Positions 29,188 through 38,128 of a stretch of 64,000 nt of DNA are shown here, in pieces. Location of the stretch: positions 62,001 through 126,000 of the forward strand of contig RSEH01000068.1 in assembly GCA_006503475.1 (NCBI GenBank). Direction: 5' to 3'. The translations under genes and the position numbers were made by a program. Positions within the stretch are counted from its first letter, which is position 1. Every line of letters starts with the position of its first letter. The DNA comes from Stentor roeselii. Taxonomy: Eukaryota > Ciliophora > Heterotrichea > Heterotrichida > Stentoridae. The notes under the pieces are model-generated. The model saw only the letters and a list, made by a program, of their open reading frames with translations. It searched no databases and was not told the origin of the DNA.

Positions 29188-31311
29188 TCATCTGTTCTTG
29201 ACTAAAACTTGTTTCCCACTTTTTACAATCAAAGGTTTTTTTTCCTGTCTTGAAGGAGTTTGCGATTTTCCTACTTTCGGCACAACAACTGCTTTTTTCG
29301 AATTTTCCGGACTTGAACTGACGAACCTTTTGCTTATATCAAGGATTTTAAAGTTTTTACAACTGGAAGAAGTCACTATTTTTTCTTCAGGTTGCAAAAC
29401 AACGACAGGTTTTTTTTTTTCCTCATTTTTCGGGGTCATGACGCGATAAAAGGTGTCAGCATCAGTAGAAGCGCTAAGATTCATTTTTTTACTTTCATCA
29501 AGTTGTCGTTGTTTCATTGCAAGCATCTCCTTCTTATAAGTCTCCGTCTTTTCCAAGTACTTCTTCTCAGTCTGCTGAATAATAACACCCATACTAGCGA
29601 TTCTCAGTTCTTTTTCCTTCATCGCAAGTTGAACAGCAGAAAAGTCCCTTTCAAGTTTTTCAAGTTTCCTAACAAGAGCAAGTTTTTCACTTCTTTCCTT
29701 TTCAAGTAGTCCTAAAGTTTTCTCAACTTCGATACTTTTGATATTTTTTTTCAAAGCCCAGCACAAATCAACAGACTTGATCCTTGTACCAAGAGCCAAA
29801 GTGCACAAAGTCTCATTAACCGAGTCCTCCGCAGGACTACAGGCGAGAATGACAGTGACTTTGCTTTCAGCGCCTCCAAGAGTAGGCTGTAAAATCCGAG
29901 TAAGAACCGAGTTACGATAAGGAATATGTTCACTTTTCGTCTCAAGTGCAGTGATCACATCTTGAAGTGCTGATAACGACTTATTAATATGCAAAGTTTC
30001 TTTAAGTGCCTCTCCAGTGACTTTACTTTTATTGATTCTTTCACTTCCTGCCAAGTCAACGAACTGAATCTTTCCTTGCATGTTGCGATAAGCGAATCGC
30101 AAGGTGTAAATGCAGTGACTTCGAGAAGACATCTCATTCGAGTCAGTCGCTTTTGTCTGACGTTTCAAGCAGGATTTCTTTATCAGGTCCTTGGCCTTGA
30201 GGGTCCAGGCAGTGCCAAGCTGGATTTCTGCCATGTTTGTGATGTCCTTCCAGTTCTTACTCAGCGGGTCATTCGTCAGCAGGTTTCGCACTTGCTCATT
30301 GTAGACCTCGATGATTTGAAGAGTCATACTCACGCCTTTACCTTCGAACTCCTGCTCCAGGTACTGCAGAGAACGGGTTAAAACGCCGCTCATCGTGTAA
30401 GTCTTTCCAGAACCGGTTTGGCCGTAGGCCAAAATGCAAGAATTTCCACCTCTTGACGCAAATCGAAGGTTTTCTCTCAGGTCTTCAAAGACGTAGTCAA
30501 GGTCTTCTTCAGGGCCGAGGACTTTTTCGAACATGAAACATTTCGCTGGGCCGATTTTTTTACTTTCTACTGAAATTTCAGTTTCATTACAGACAAGGCA
30601 TTGGTTTTTTCCGTCACCTTCTAAAAATGGACGGACTTTTACGATTACCCTGACGGCTGTGGTGGATTCTTCTTTTTCTGAAAGGCTTGAATTGCATTTG
30701 TTGATTTTGGCCATTTTGTATTTTTCTTCGAAGTCTTTTTGGTCTTTTAGAGCTTTTGATAAAGCGGACTCGAGTTCTTGGATCTTTGAAGAGTTGGTGG
30801 AGGATGAGTTGAGCATGTTTATCTCGTTTTTGAGTTCTTTGATTTCGTCTTTGAGTCTTTGGATTTCTGTTTCTTTTTGGACTGAGATCTCTTCTAGTTC
30901 GGATTTTATGAGAATGGCTGCTTCTTCGGCATGGTAAAGCTTTTCTTCAAGTTCTTGTTTTGTGTATTCCAGGTATCTTGTTGAGTTTTCCCAGTGATCG
31001 TTCAGTTGTTCTAACTCTCTTCTCTGTTCTTCATGTTTTTTCACAAGGTCTTTATAAGTTTCTAGTTCTTTGATCAGTCTCAGGATATCTTGCTCGCTTT
31101 TCAAGAACTTTTCTCTTATAACTTTCAGTTCTCTCGTCAATTTTTCAATTTTTTCCTCGAATTCGCTGATTTTTATGTTCTTTTCATTCATTTCAAGTTC
31201 TAGAATCTCTTCGTATTCTTTTGCCTGATCTTTGAACCTGCATAGGTTTTACTCTTTGAATTCGTTTTTCAATGAGTTGAGCTCTTTTTTCAGTGCAGCT
31301 TCAGTACTCAT
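29188..31311 (-). CDS. Kinesin-14-like motor with N-terminal coiled coil, 702 aa
   Basis: Exons 31253-31311 and 29188-31237 are joined across one 15-nt intron. The N terminus (MSTEAALKKELNSLKNEFKE) leads into a coiled coil to about residue 195, then a motor domain (about 205-540). Motifs: VRVIVKVRPF, P-loop AYGQTGSGKTYTMSG (about 289), switch I NEMSSRSHCIYTLR, switch II IQFVDLAGSERINKSK, and LQPTLGGAESKVTVILACSP. A further coiled coil and a basic, Ser/Lys-rich tail follow. Coiled coil before motor is the kinesin-14 (minus-end-directed) arrangement, though directionality is inference. Without the intron the frame would begin at an internal Met at 31191 and lose 35 residues. The stop is TGA. 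Confidence 0.9.
31238..31252 (-). other. 15-nt intron of kinesin gene
   Basis: Minus strand GTAAAACCTATGCAG. Splicing gives ...NEFKEFKDQAKEYEEI, a continuous coiled coil; retention creates an immediate TAA. A is at position 10. Confidence 0.85.
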
Positions 31312-31415
31312 AACAATTATATTTAAATTAAGATTGTTTAGGGCAGCTAACCTGAGAAAAATTGAAAAGAATTGAAAATGCTTTGGCGGCATTCGGTGGC
31401 CTGGTTATTAGATTA

Positions 31416-33101
31416 TTAAAACTTTCTTTTCTTACCTACTGCAGATGAGGCTCTTCTGACCCGGAGACCTTTACTTAAACGCTCCATTTTCATTGTGCTG
31501 TCTTTTCCTGACTTGTCACGTGAACCGAGATTAAGGTTCAGGTTGTCTTCGGGGTTCTCGTCTGAAAAATCGTCTTCTTCTTCTTTTTGGTAACCTCGCA
31601 CTCGGCAGTTGTCTATGTTCCCTTCGTCCATGAAACGAGAACTTGCGGAAAGCTCGGGAACTGATCGAATTGCTTGAAGGAAGGCTGCCGTTCTTTTCGC
31701 AGTGTCTGCTGGCTTTGATAATAGTTTTGTGTTTCTTTCGATGTTTGAGAATATGTCGGACTCTTTTACTGCGAAGTAGATTTTTTCCATCTTTGAACGG
31801 TTTTGGACCAGGACGTTTACGAGACTGTCTTCTTTAACAGGTATATTTGACTGCCCTTCAAGTTTAACATTTTCCAATAAAAGAGCAATATGTTCAACTC
31901 CAGTTCTAGTCTCCTGATGAATATCATTAATTCTTTCAACTTTCGCTTTACCTTTCTCATACCTTTTCATAGCCTTAGCAAGTCTTTCCTCCGCTTCTTC
32001 CAGCACCTTTTTGCTTTCAACATCCCCTTTCAAATTATACTTAATTCCATCAGCCTGTCTTTTCAACTCTCCTTTCCTCTCATTCAAATTTTCAATCCTA
32101 TTCTGATTTTCCCTTCTAAGTCCTTCCAAATTCGCTAAAGTTTCTTCCTGAGTATTAAACTTCTGAATAATTTCATTAACATCAGAAACTCCCGTCGCTT
32201 CTTTAATCCTTCTAAAAGCAGACTCATAGTCCTTAATCTTCTGTTTTTCCTCTTTAACCTTTTGATCCGCAAAAGCATGACTAGCGATTCCCGCTGTGAA
32301 CTTGCTGAGCATTTCTTTAGGTTCAAGTTCTTCTCTTCCTTTTCTCTTATCAGCGATTTCCAGATTTCTAGTAGCTTCAATTCTTTTATTGACTTCAAAT
32401 TTTTTTTCCTTGACATTCTGTTCCCGAGTCATTCTTTCGACAGTGACCTGAGCCTCAAATCTACATTTTTCAGCTTCGGCTGCCTGCCTGGCATGTTTCG
32501 CATCATGACTGAGAAGAGTGAGTTCTTCGAAGTCGTGTTCTTTTCCCCTGAGCGACCTTTCAATGGCGGCTAACTGGTTGTCGTAAGCGACTCGCTCTTG
32601 TTTGAGTTGTTTCACGATTTGCTCGTAGGTCTTTTTAATGCTTTGAGCCTCGTTGTACTTGATCATCGCCTTGTCAAGCCGATTTTCAAGCATGCGAATC
32701 TGACGGTTCAAAGGGTTCTCGTCCGTCACCGCAGCGCCTTTCGGCTCAGAAGGGATTTCATTCAACTTGTCGTTGATTGTCTTTAACTCGCGCTTGCGGG
32801 AAAGGTACTGACTGTGGACGTGGTCAAGACGACGTCGAAGTTTGATTATTTCTTCAGTTTCTTCTGGTTTTACTTTTGCGACTTCGGACTCGAATTGCTT
32901 GCTTAGTCCTTTTATGTTCGCCAGAAGGTTTTTTTGCTCGGTCTTTAGACGAAGAATCGTTTCTTTGTTTTGAGATGAAACTTGCTTTGACTCTTCGAAG
33001 ATTTTCTTACGTTTCTGCTCTTTTTCTTCGAGTTTTCGCTTTAGTTCAGAAATTTCTTCTTCTGGGCTGCGAAGAAGGTCCTGAGCTGGATTTCGGGACA
33101 T
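31416..33101 (-). CDS. ODAD3: Outer dynein arm docking protein, ODAD3/CCDC151-like
   Basis: A 561-aa coiled-coil protein. Signature stretches are NRQIRMLENRLDKAMIKYNE, KKTYEQIVKQLKQERVAYDN, LRGKEHDFEELTLLSHDAKH and FRRIKEATGVSDVNEIIQKF. This combination is typical of the CCDC151/ODAD3 (Chlamydomonas ODA10) group, related to ODA1/CCDC114. These proteins help assemble or dock outer dynein arms on the doublets of motile cilia. A Gly/Ser/basic tail follows the coil. The length is close to animal ODAD3. The closely related CCDC114/CCDC63 group is the main alternative. It lies 104 bp upstream of the kinesin gene on the same strand. Confidence 0.75.
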   Translation of the reverse strand: MSRNPAQDLLRSPEEEISELKRKLEEKEQKRKKIFEESKQVSSQNKETILRLKTEQKNLLANIKGLSKQFESEVAKVKPEETEEIIKLRRRLDHVHSQYLSRKRELKTINDKLNEIPSEPKGAAVTDENPLNRQIRMLENRLDKAMIKYNEAQSIKKTYEQIVKQLKQERVAYDNQLAAIERSLRGKEHDFEELTLLSHDAKHARQAAEAEKCRFEAQVTVERMTREQNVKEKKFEVNKRIEATRNLEIADKRKGREELEPKEMLSKFTAGIASHAFADQKVKEEKQKIKDYESAFRRIKEATGVSDVNEIIQKFNTQEETLANLEGLRRENQNRIENLNERKGELKRQADGIKYNLKGDVESKKVLEEAEERLAKAMKRYEKGKAKVERINDIHQETRTGVEHIALLLENVKLEGQSNIPVKEDSLVNVLVQNRSKMEKIYFAVKESDIFSNIERNTKLLSKPADTAKRTAAFLQAIRSVPELSASSRFMDEGNIDNCRVRGYQKEEEDDFSDENPEDNLNLNLGSRDKSGKDSTMKMERLSKGLRVRRASSAVGKKRKF

Positions 33102-33221
33102 TTTGGTTTATTTGGATTAGGCTGGTTATGGTTTAGTTTGAATGTTGAAGAGTTTGGGTTTATGTTTGGGGAATGATTGGATGAAGTGGATTTGAAGAGT
33201 TAGGATTTCTTTCGTTTTTAG

Positions 33222-34607
33222 TTAAATTGAATTGAATATTTCATTTGGAGTATTCAAGTTTGCAATTCGAATCAATTTATCAGTAATTTGGGAAATGTTT
33301 GGAGAGTTTTTCTTTCTTGAAATGAGTGTGTTTCTGCAGAGATCGATGTATTCTTGGTGATTTTCTTTGTTGTTATCATGAGGTATAAGATTAAGCATTA
33401 AATGTAAAATGGATTCAATGCTCAAGTGATCGATTGATATGTTTGTGTATTCGATGTTTTCAAAAGTTGGAGGTTTTATGTTGAGAATTTTTGATATTAT
33501 TGAAAACACGATCAGGTTCTTACCTGAGATTCTTTCTTGTTTGTATTGTTTTATGATTGATTCAAAAATTAAAGGATCTGAAGCTCTACAGTACAACATA
33601 CTATAGAGAATGTTGGCACACCATTTTTTATCCAATGATTCTGCTGATTCGCAATAAAGATCTTTACTTTTTTTTAAAATACTGTCTATTTTATCACGAT
33701 CATCTGCGAAAACAATCAGTGCAACTCGCATAGTCTCAGCAATTGAGACATTGTTTCTTATATTTTTAAAAACCAGTGATTCAAATTGTGGTTTGTAACG
33801 ATTCACCAATGGTTTCAACATCCTACGATTGTAAAATGCAAAAATTCTCAGTAAATTTTTTTCGTTTTGATTTATTATTGTTTCAATAAAATTTTTGAAG
33901 TAAATCATAATATCTTCTTTTGGCTTCAAATTGTTAACTTCACAAACGAATGAATAATTTTCAAATACTTTTAATAAGTTTTCAACAGATGAAAATCTTC
34001 CAAAAATCAGATGAAAATGCTGGTATATCTCATCTAGAAATTCATGATTAAAATAGTAAGGTTCTATTGTAATAGCTTTAAAAATCTGTAGCAAATCAGA
34101 GTACCGTATATTATTCACAACTTTAAATTTTATTTCTTTGATGAAAGGGTTTTTAATTCCGAGAAATCCAAAATTATAAAAAGTCTGAGATAATATTGGT
34201 GAGAAAGTATTTTTATTAAAAGTTGTTTCGTTGAGACATTTAGATACCCTTAAAAACTGTTCTTTTTTCAGAAAGTCATAGTTTCCCATAGTTAAGCTTT
34301 GTTTGTAAAACTCCATAAAGTCATTCTTTTCAATAAGATTCATATTCTCGAAATTGTTTATCAAATCAGTGATCATAAACTGGAAACTCAGATTTTTTTC
34401 ATGAAATTGACTATAAAGATATTGATTTCGATTAATCATATTTTTTATCAATTTCAAATGAAAAGTTCTTTGAATATCCAATTTTGAATCTGGATAAGAT
34501 TCTAAAACCTCAGGAATTGTTTCTTTTTTAATCAAAACCTTCAAATGGTCGATGAGCTGTTGGATTGTTAGCTGTTCTGACAACTTTCTTGAGAGAGCAG
34601 AAAACAT
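33222..34607 (-). CDS. Helical-repeat protein, possibly mitochondrial, 461 aa
   Basis: Not assigned to a family. The protein is all-helical with a loose 35-40-residue periodicity (for example LLQIFKAITIEPYYFNHEFL, LLKVFENYSFVCEVNNLKPK, LLRIFAFYNRRMLKPLVNRY), as in FASTK/OPR/PPR-like organellar RNA-binding proteins. The N terminus MFSALSRKLSEQLT is amphipathic and basic without acids in the first nine residues, compatible with mitochondrial import. No RAP domain is seen at the C terminus. A mitochondrial RNA role is speculative. Confidence 0.6.
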   Translation of the reverse strand: MFSALSRKLSEQLTIQQLIDHLKVLIKKETIPEVLESYPDSKLDIQRTFHLKLIKNMINRNQYLYSQFHEKNLSFQFMITDLINNFENMNLIEKNDFMEFYKQSLTMGNYDFLKKEQFLRVSKCLNETTFNKNTFSPILSQTFYNFGFLGIKNPFIKEIKFKVVNNIRYSDLLQIFKAITIEPYYFNHEFLDEIYQHFHLIFGRFSSVENLLKVFENYSFVCEVNNLKPKEDIMIYFKNFIETIINQNEKNLLRIFAFYNRRMLKPLVNRYKPQFESLVFKNIRNNVSIAETMRVALIVFADDRDKIDSILKKSKDLYCESAESLDKKWCANILYSMLYCRASDPLIFESIIKQYKQERISGKNLIVFSIISKILNIKPPTFENIEYTNISIDHLSIESILHLMLNLIPHDNNKENHQEYIDLCRNTLISRKKNSPNISQITDKLIRIANLNTPNEIFNSI

Positions 34608-34734
34608 TTTTATAATAAGATGATGAAGGAATAAATTTAAAAGGTTGAAAATATGTTTTTTTATATTATTTAGTTATAGTCTAACTGTGGTAAAAAATAT
34701 ATCTAAAGCCAGATGGAACTATGGTTTACAAATA

Positions 34735-35373
34735 ATGGAAGAAAGTGAGGATCCTAATAACAAAAGATTCTTAAAATATCTTGGAGGACCTTATAAAAGT
34801 GCTTTTCAAGTATTGACTTTGCGGTCAGGAGTCATACTTTTAACGATAATTGACTTGGTCATAGCGATATTCGGCACATTTTACTTGTTTTCTAATCTTC
34901 ATGCATTTGTGCCTCATAAGAGATTTCATTTCAACGAAAAAATACGTCTTGGTCTTTGCATTCTGAATGTTTTAAATGTGCCTTTCGCTTTAATCGGCTT
35001 GAAAGGAATCTTAAACCTTGATAAAAGGCTTGTTTTGTTTTACTACAAGTTCGAAATATGCGAATTGTACCTTGAGGCACTTTTGGATATCTTTTCTTTA
35101 GAGGTGACCGTTTTAAGACATGGACACTTCCGGATGAGGTTATTTTTATACAAATTGGTTATTTTTCTGTTTTTCAATATCATATCTTTTATAGCAACTA
35201 AAGTCACTTGGAGTGCTTATGTTTTTATCGAAAGTGGATATTTGGACTTGGTTTTGTATGGAGAAGATGCTGTCAAGTTGATAAAAACTCAAGAAGTCTA
35301 TTTAGCTGGGCCTAGACATATATCTGCTGGAATGGAAATTAAAGTTGGAAGCATTGAGGAGGAAGAAATTTGA
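34735..35373 (+). CDS. Four-TM tandem family protein, copy 1 (divergent), 212 aa
   Basis: First of three tandem paralogues. It shares the N-terminal signature FLKYLGGPYKSAFQVLTLRSGVILL with copies 2 and 3 (FLGILGPPYKSLCNLMTLKN and equivalents), four hydrophobic segments, the motif YYKFEICELYLEALLDI, and a C-terminal helix after WSAYVF. It is the most divergent copy, and its tail ends EEEEI. The start is ATG at 34735 (context AAATA); the in-frame TTG upstream is not used. The stop is TGA. No known family was recognised; tetraspan topology suggests a small membrane protein of vesicles or the cell surface. Confidence 0.75.
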   Translation: MEESEDPNNKRFLKYLGGPYKSAFQVLTLRSGVILLTIIDLVIAIFGTFYLFSNLHAFVPHKRFHFNEKIRLGLCILNVLNVPFALIGLKGILNLDKRLVLFYYKFEICELYLEALLDIFSLEVTVLRHGHFRMRLFLYKLVIFLFFNIISFIATKVTWSAYVFIESGYLDLVLYGEDAVKLIKTQEVYLAGPRHISAGMEIKVGSIEEEEI

Positions 35374-35720
35374 TGTTTTTTTAGGAATGATAGGAGATAG
35401 TTTTATAGATAAATTTAAGCCTCCCTTTAAATTTAGCTGCTATGACAAACGATTCTATTATTACATCAAATAAAGAGAAATTGATTCTGATATCAATTTC
35501 AGTAGCAATTTACTATTCATCAGTAAAAATAACACAATAGGTTTCGAATTAACCTAACTCAGATTTAAAGATTCCTTATAATTAATATGAACTTTAAAAA
35601 AACCACAGCGTATAACCTCAGAAACCTCTAAACTTCAATCTAAAAAAAAACTAAATACTTTTTCCTCAACCAAAAATCCTTTTTTTAAAGAACCGATGTC
35701 TTTAACCTATAAAATTAGAA
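35374..35720. other. Intergenic, 347 bp, between paralogues 1 and 2
   Basis: A/T-rich, no gene recognised. It must hold the promoter of copy 2. Comparison with the spacer upstream of copy 3 shows little obvious similarity by eye beyond the start context. Confidence 0.55.
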
Positions 35721-36341
35721 ATGGATTTTCAGACCCAAGTCGAAAGCGAAAAGTTTTTAGGCATATTAGGTCCTCCCTACAAAAGCCTTTGCAATTTAAT
35801 GACCCTTAAGAACGGAGTGATTCTTTTGGGGATCCTAGATCTAATAGTGGGTGTTTTCAATCTAATCGTATTCATCGGAGCAGTGATTCGGTTTTTCTCA
35901 TGGAGTTACAGATATGCCTACTTTTACTTTGAGCTACTTTCTTACATGGTTAACATAGCAGGTATTGTCTTTGCTTTTATCGGGATCAGAGGAATCACCA
36001 AGCTAAACATTGATGACCTTGAACTTTATTATAAATTTGAAGTTTTTGAACTGGGAATAGAAAGTATTTTGGGGATTGTTGAAGCAGTCTTCAGAGGAAT
36101 TTATTATAACTCAGTTTTTGGGGAAGTCCTTATCCAGCTCATCATCATCATGTTGTCTGCTATGGTCACTAAAGTAGTCTGGAGTGCTTTGATACGACTT
36201 AAGAATAATGAAACTGTTCTTGTGATGCATGGAGAGGCTGTTTTGCATTTGATGCAACAACAAGCTGTCAATTTAGCAAATCCGAAAGTGATCACTCCTG
36301 GAATGCCGATTTATTTTGCATCACCTTCTCAACAACCATAG
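35721..36341 (+). CDS. Four-TM tandem family protein, copy 2, 206 aa
   Basis: Close paralogue of copy 3: both begin MDFQT, share LGPPYKS or FGPPYKS, KNGVILL or KTGVIFL, ELYYKFEVFEL, MVTKVVWSALIRLKNNE and MHGEAVLHLMQQQAVNLANP, and end with KVITPGMPIYF or an equivalent. Four TM helices (about 30-55, 70-100, 115-145, 145-175) are followed by a conserved cytosolic C-terminal helix with an xITPxMPIY end. The conserved tail suggests a shared binding partner. No catalytic motif is present. Confidence 0.8.
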   Translation: MDFQTQVESEKFLGILGPPYKSLCNLMTLKNGVILLGILDLIVGVFNLIVFIGAVIRFFSWSYRYAYFYFELLSYMVNIAGIVFAFIGIRGITKLNIDDLELYYKFEVFELGIESILGIVEAVFRGIYYNSVFGEVLIQLIIIMLSAMVTKVVWSALIRLKNNETVLVMHGEAVLHLMQQQAVNLANPKVITPGMPIYFASPSQQP

Positions 36342-36740
36342 ATAGTTATGATTAATTAGATCTAGATTTCAATTTCTAATGCCTTAAGTGGTTAAGGGCT
36401 TAAAAACGAATTAGCAATTCGATTACCGATAGAAAAAATCGGAATATTTTAAAACTCGATCTTGTGAATCAGTTTGCATACATACCGAAAAATATTAGAA
36501 AGAGACTTTTAGATTTTTGGGTTTACAATGTTTTGCGGAAATAGTTTATCAAATGTCTATTTTCAAAATTTTCTTTGAGATTATGATAGAAGAGAAATCA
36601 TCTTAAAGCATATTTTTGGAATAAAATCTTAAACTAAACCTCAAAAATTGATTGATTAAATTTTTAGTGCAGTTTGATTCTTAGAGATTTATTAATCTTC
36701 ATCAATACAAAACAATAAAGCCTTGACCCTACTATAATTA
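36342..36740. other. Intergenic, 399 bp, between paralogues 2 and 3
   Basis: A/T-rich spacer with no recognised gene, RNA or repeat. Confidence 0.55.
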
Positions 36741-37352
36741 ATGGATTTTCAAACTCATGTCGAAAATGAAAGATTCTTACTACTATTTGGACCTCCTTAC
36801 AAAAGTGTTTGCAATTATATGACTCTCAAAACTGGAGTGATTTTCTTGTCAATCTGCGATTTGATGATAGGCGTGATGAATTTGATCTTATTTATTTTCT
36901 CGGTGATTCCATTTTTGAATCAGGGATATAGAAATCCTTTCTATTACTTAGAGCTTTTTGATTATATTATTAATATAGCAGGAATTATGTTCGCTTTTAT
37001 CGGACTAAGAGGAATGGCGAAACTCAACATTGATGGAATCGAACTTTACTATAAATTCGAAGTCTTTGAGTTGTTTTTTGAGGGTTTATTGAGACTTATT
37101 AAAGTTTACTACTATCAAAGCACCATTAATGTGCATGGAAATATATTATTTGAAGTCCTAATTGAATTATTCTTCATTTTTATTTCAGCTATGGTGACTA
37201 AAGTTATCTGGAGCACTTTGATCCGACTTAAAAATAATGAAGCTATTTTAGTTATGCATGGAGAAGCTGTTTTGCATCTAATGGAACAACAAGCTGCTAA
37301 TTTAGCAAATCCTAAAGTGATCACTCCTAATATGCCGATTTATATTACCTGA
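36741..37352 (+). CDS. Four-TM tandem family protein, copy 3, 203 aa
   Basis: See copy 2 for shared motifs. This copy differs mainly in the second TM loop and the third helix (FFEGLLRLIKVYYYQSTINV). It ends PNMPIYIT with TGA as stop and lacks the extra eight-residue tail of copy 2. High similarity of copies 2 and 3 at both DNA and protein level points to a fairly recent tandem duplication, with copy 1 older. Confidence 0.8.
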   Translation: MDFQTHVENERFLLLFGPPYKSVCNYMTLKTGVIFLSICDLMIGVMNLILFIFSVIPFLNQGYRNPFYYLELFDYIINIAGIMFAFIGLRGMAKLNIDGIELYYKFEVFELFFEGLLRLIKVYYYQSTINVHGNILFEVLIELFFIFISAMVTKVIWSTLIRLKNNEAILVMHGEAVLHLMEQQAANLANPKVITPNMPIYIT

Positions 37353-38128
37353 GCCTCACTGCAGGTCTAATTAATTATTTTCATTCAAAATTAGAATTAT
37401 TCTAAGACTATCTTCCTACAAAATAATCACTAAATCTTATCGGTATTAGATATCTAAATAATAAGAAGATTCAAGCAGATATTAATTTCTATTTCATATA
37501 TTATCAAATTCCAAAACAACAATTTTAATTTCCTTGAATTTTAACATATACCAAAGGATTATAAGCAGGTTTCATTATTTTATAATCTGATATGACAAAG
37601 AGATTATAACTTAAGATGTATATTGAATCATATTCAAATTCCCTCATGTAAATTCTAAATTATTTTGCCAAGATATTTAGATTTATAAAATCTGTATATT
37701 TGAATGATAAAAATTCACACAATTTAAATATAAATTCATTAAAAATTCCTACTCCGTGAAACTCACTGAAATTTCATTTAAAGTGTACAGTACTAAATTA
37801 AGTCAACTTCGTAACACTAAATCTCATTCCTATCTTTAATTAAATTTACCATCATTTTATATAAGCCATATCAAATAATTTTCCTGTAATAATTTGATTA
37901 ATTTACTAGCTTTAAGTCTCATCTAAATGCATAGTGAATAATTTAGAAGGTAACGCACAAAAAGTAATAATTCAACGACAAGAATACTGCAACACCCTAT
38001 TACACCACATCCCTACCCCATCATCCCAATAAGAAAACACTAAAAATCCCCTTTCCCATCCATTATCTTACCCAGTCCTCAACACCCTGAAACAAAACAC
38101 ATCTAATAAAACCAGAAGCCACAAGTAA
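37353..38128. other. Intergenic, 776 bp, no gene seen
   Basis: Long A/T-rich spacer downstream of the tetraspan array and upstream of the amidohydrolase-like gene. No coding frame, tRNA or repeat was recognised. The last 130 bp are richer in C and A. Confidence 0.5.
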
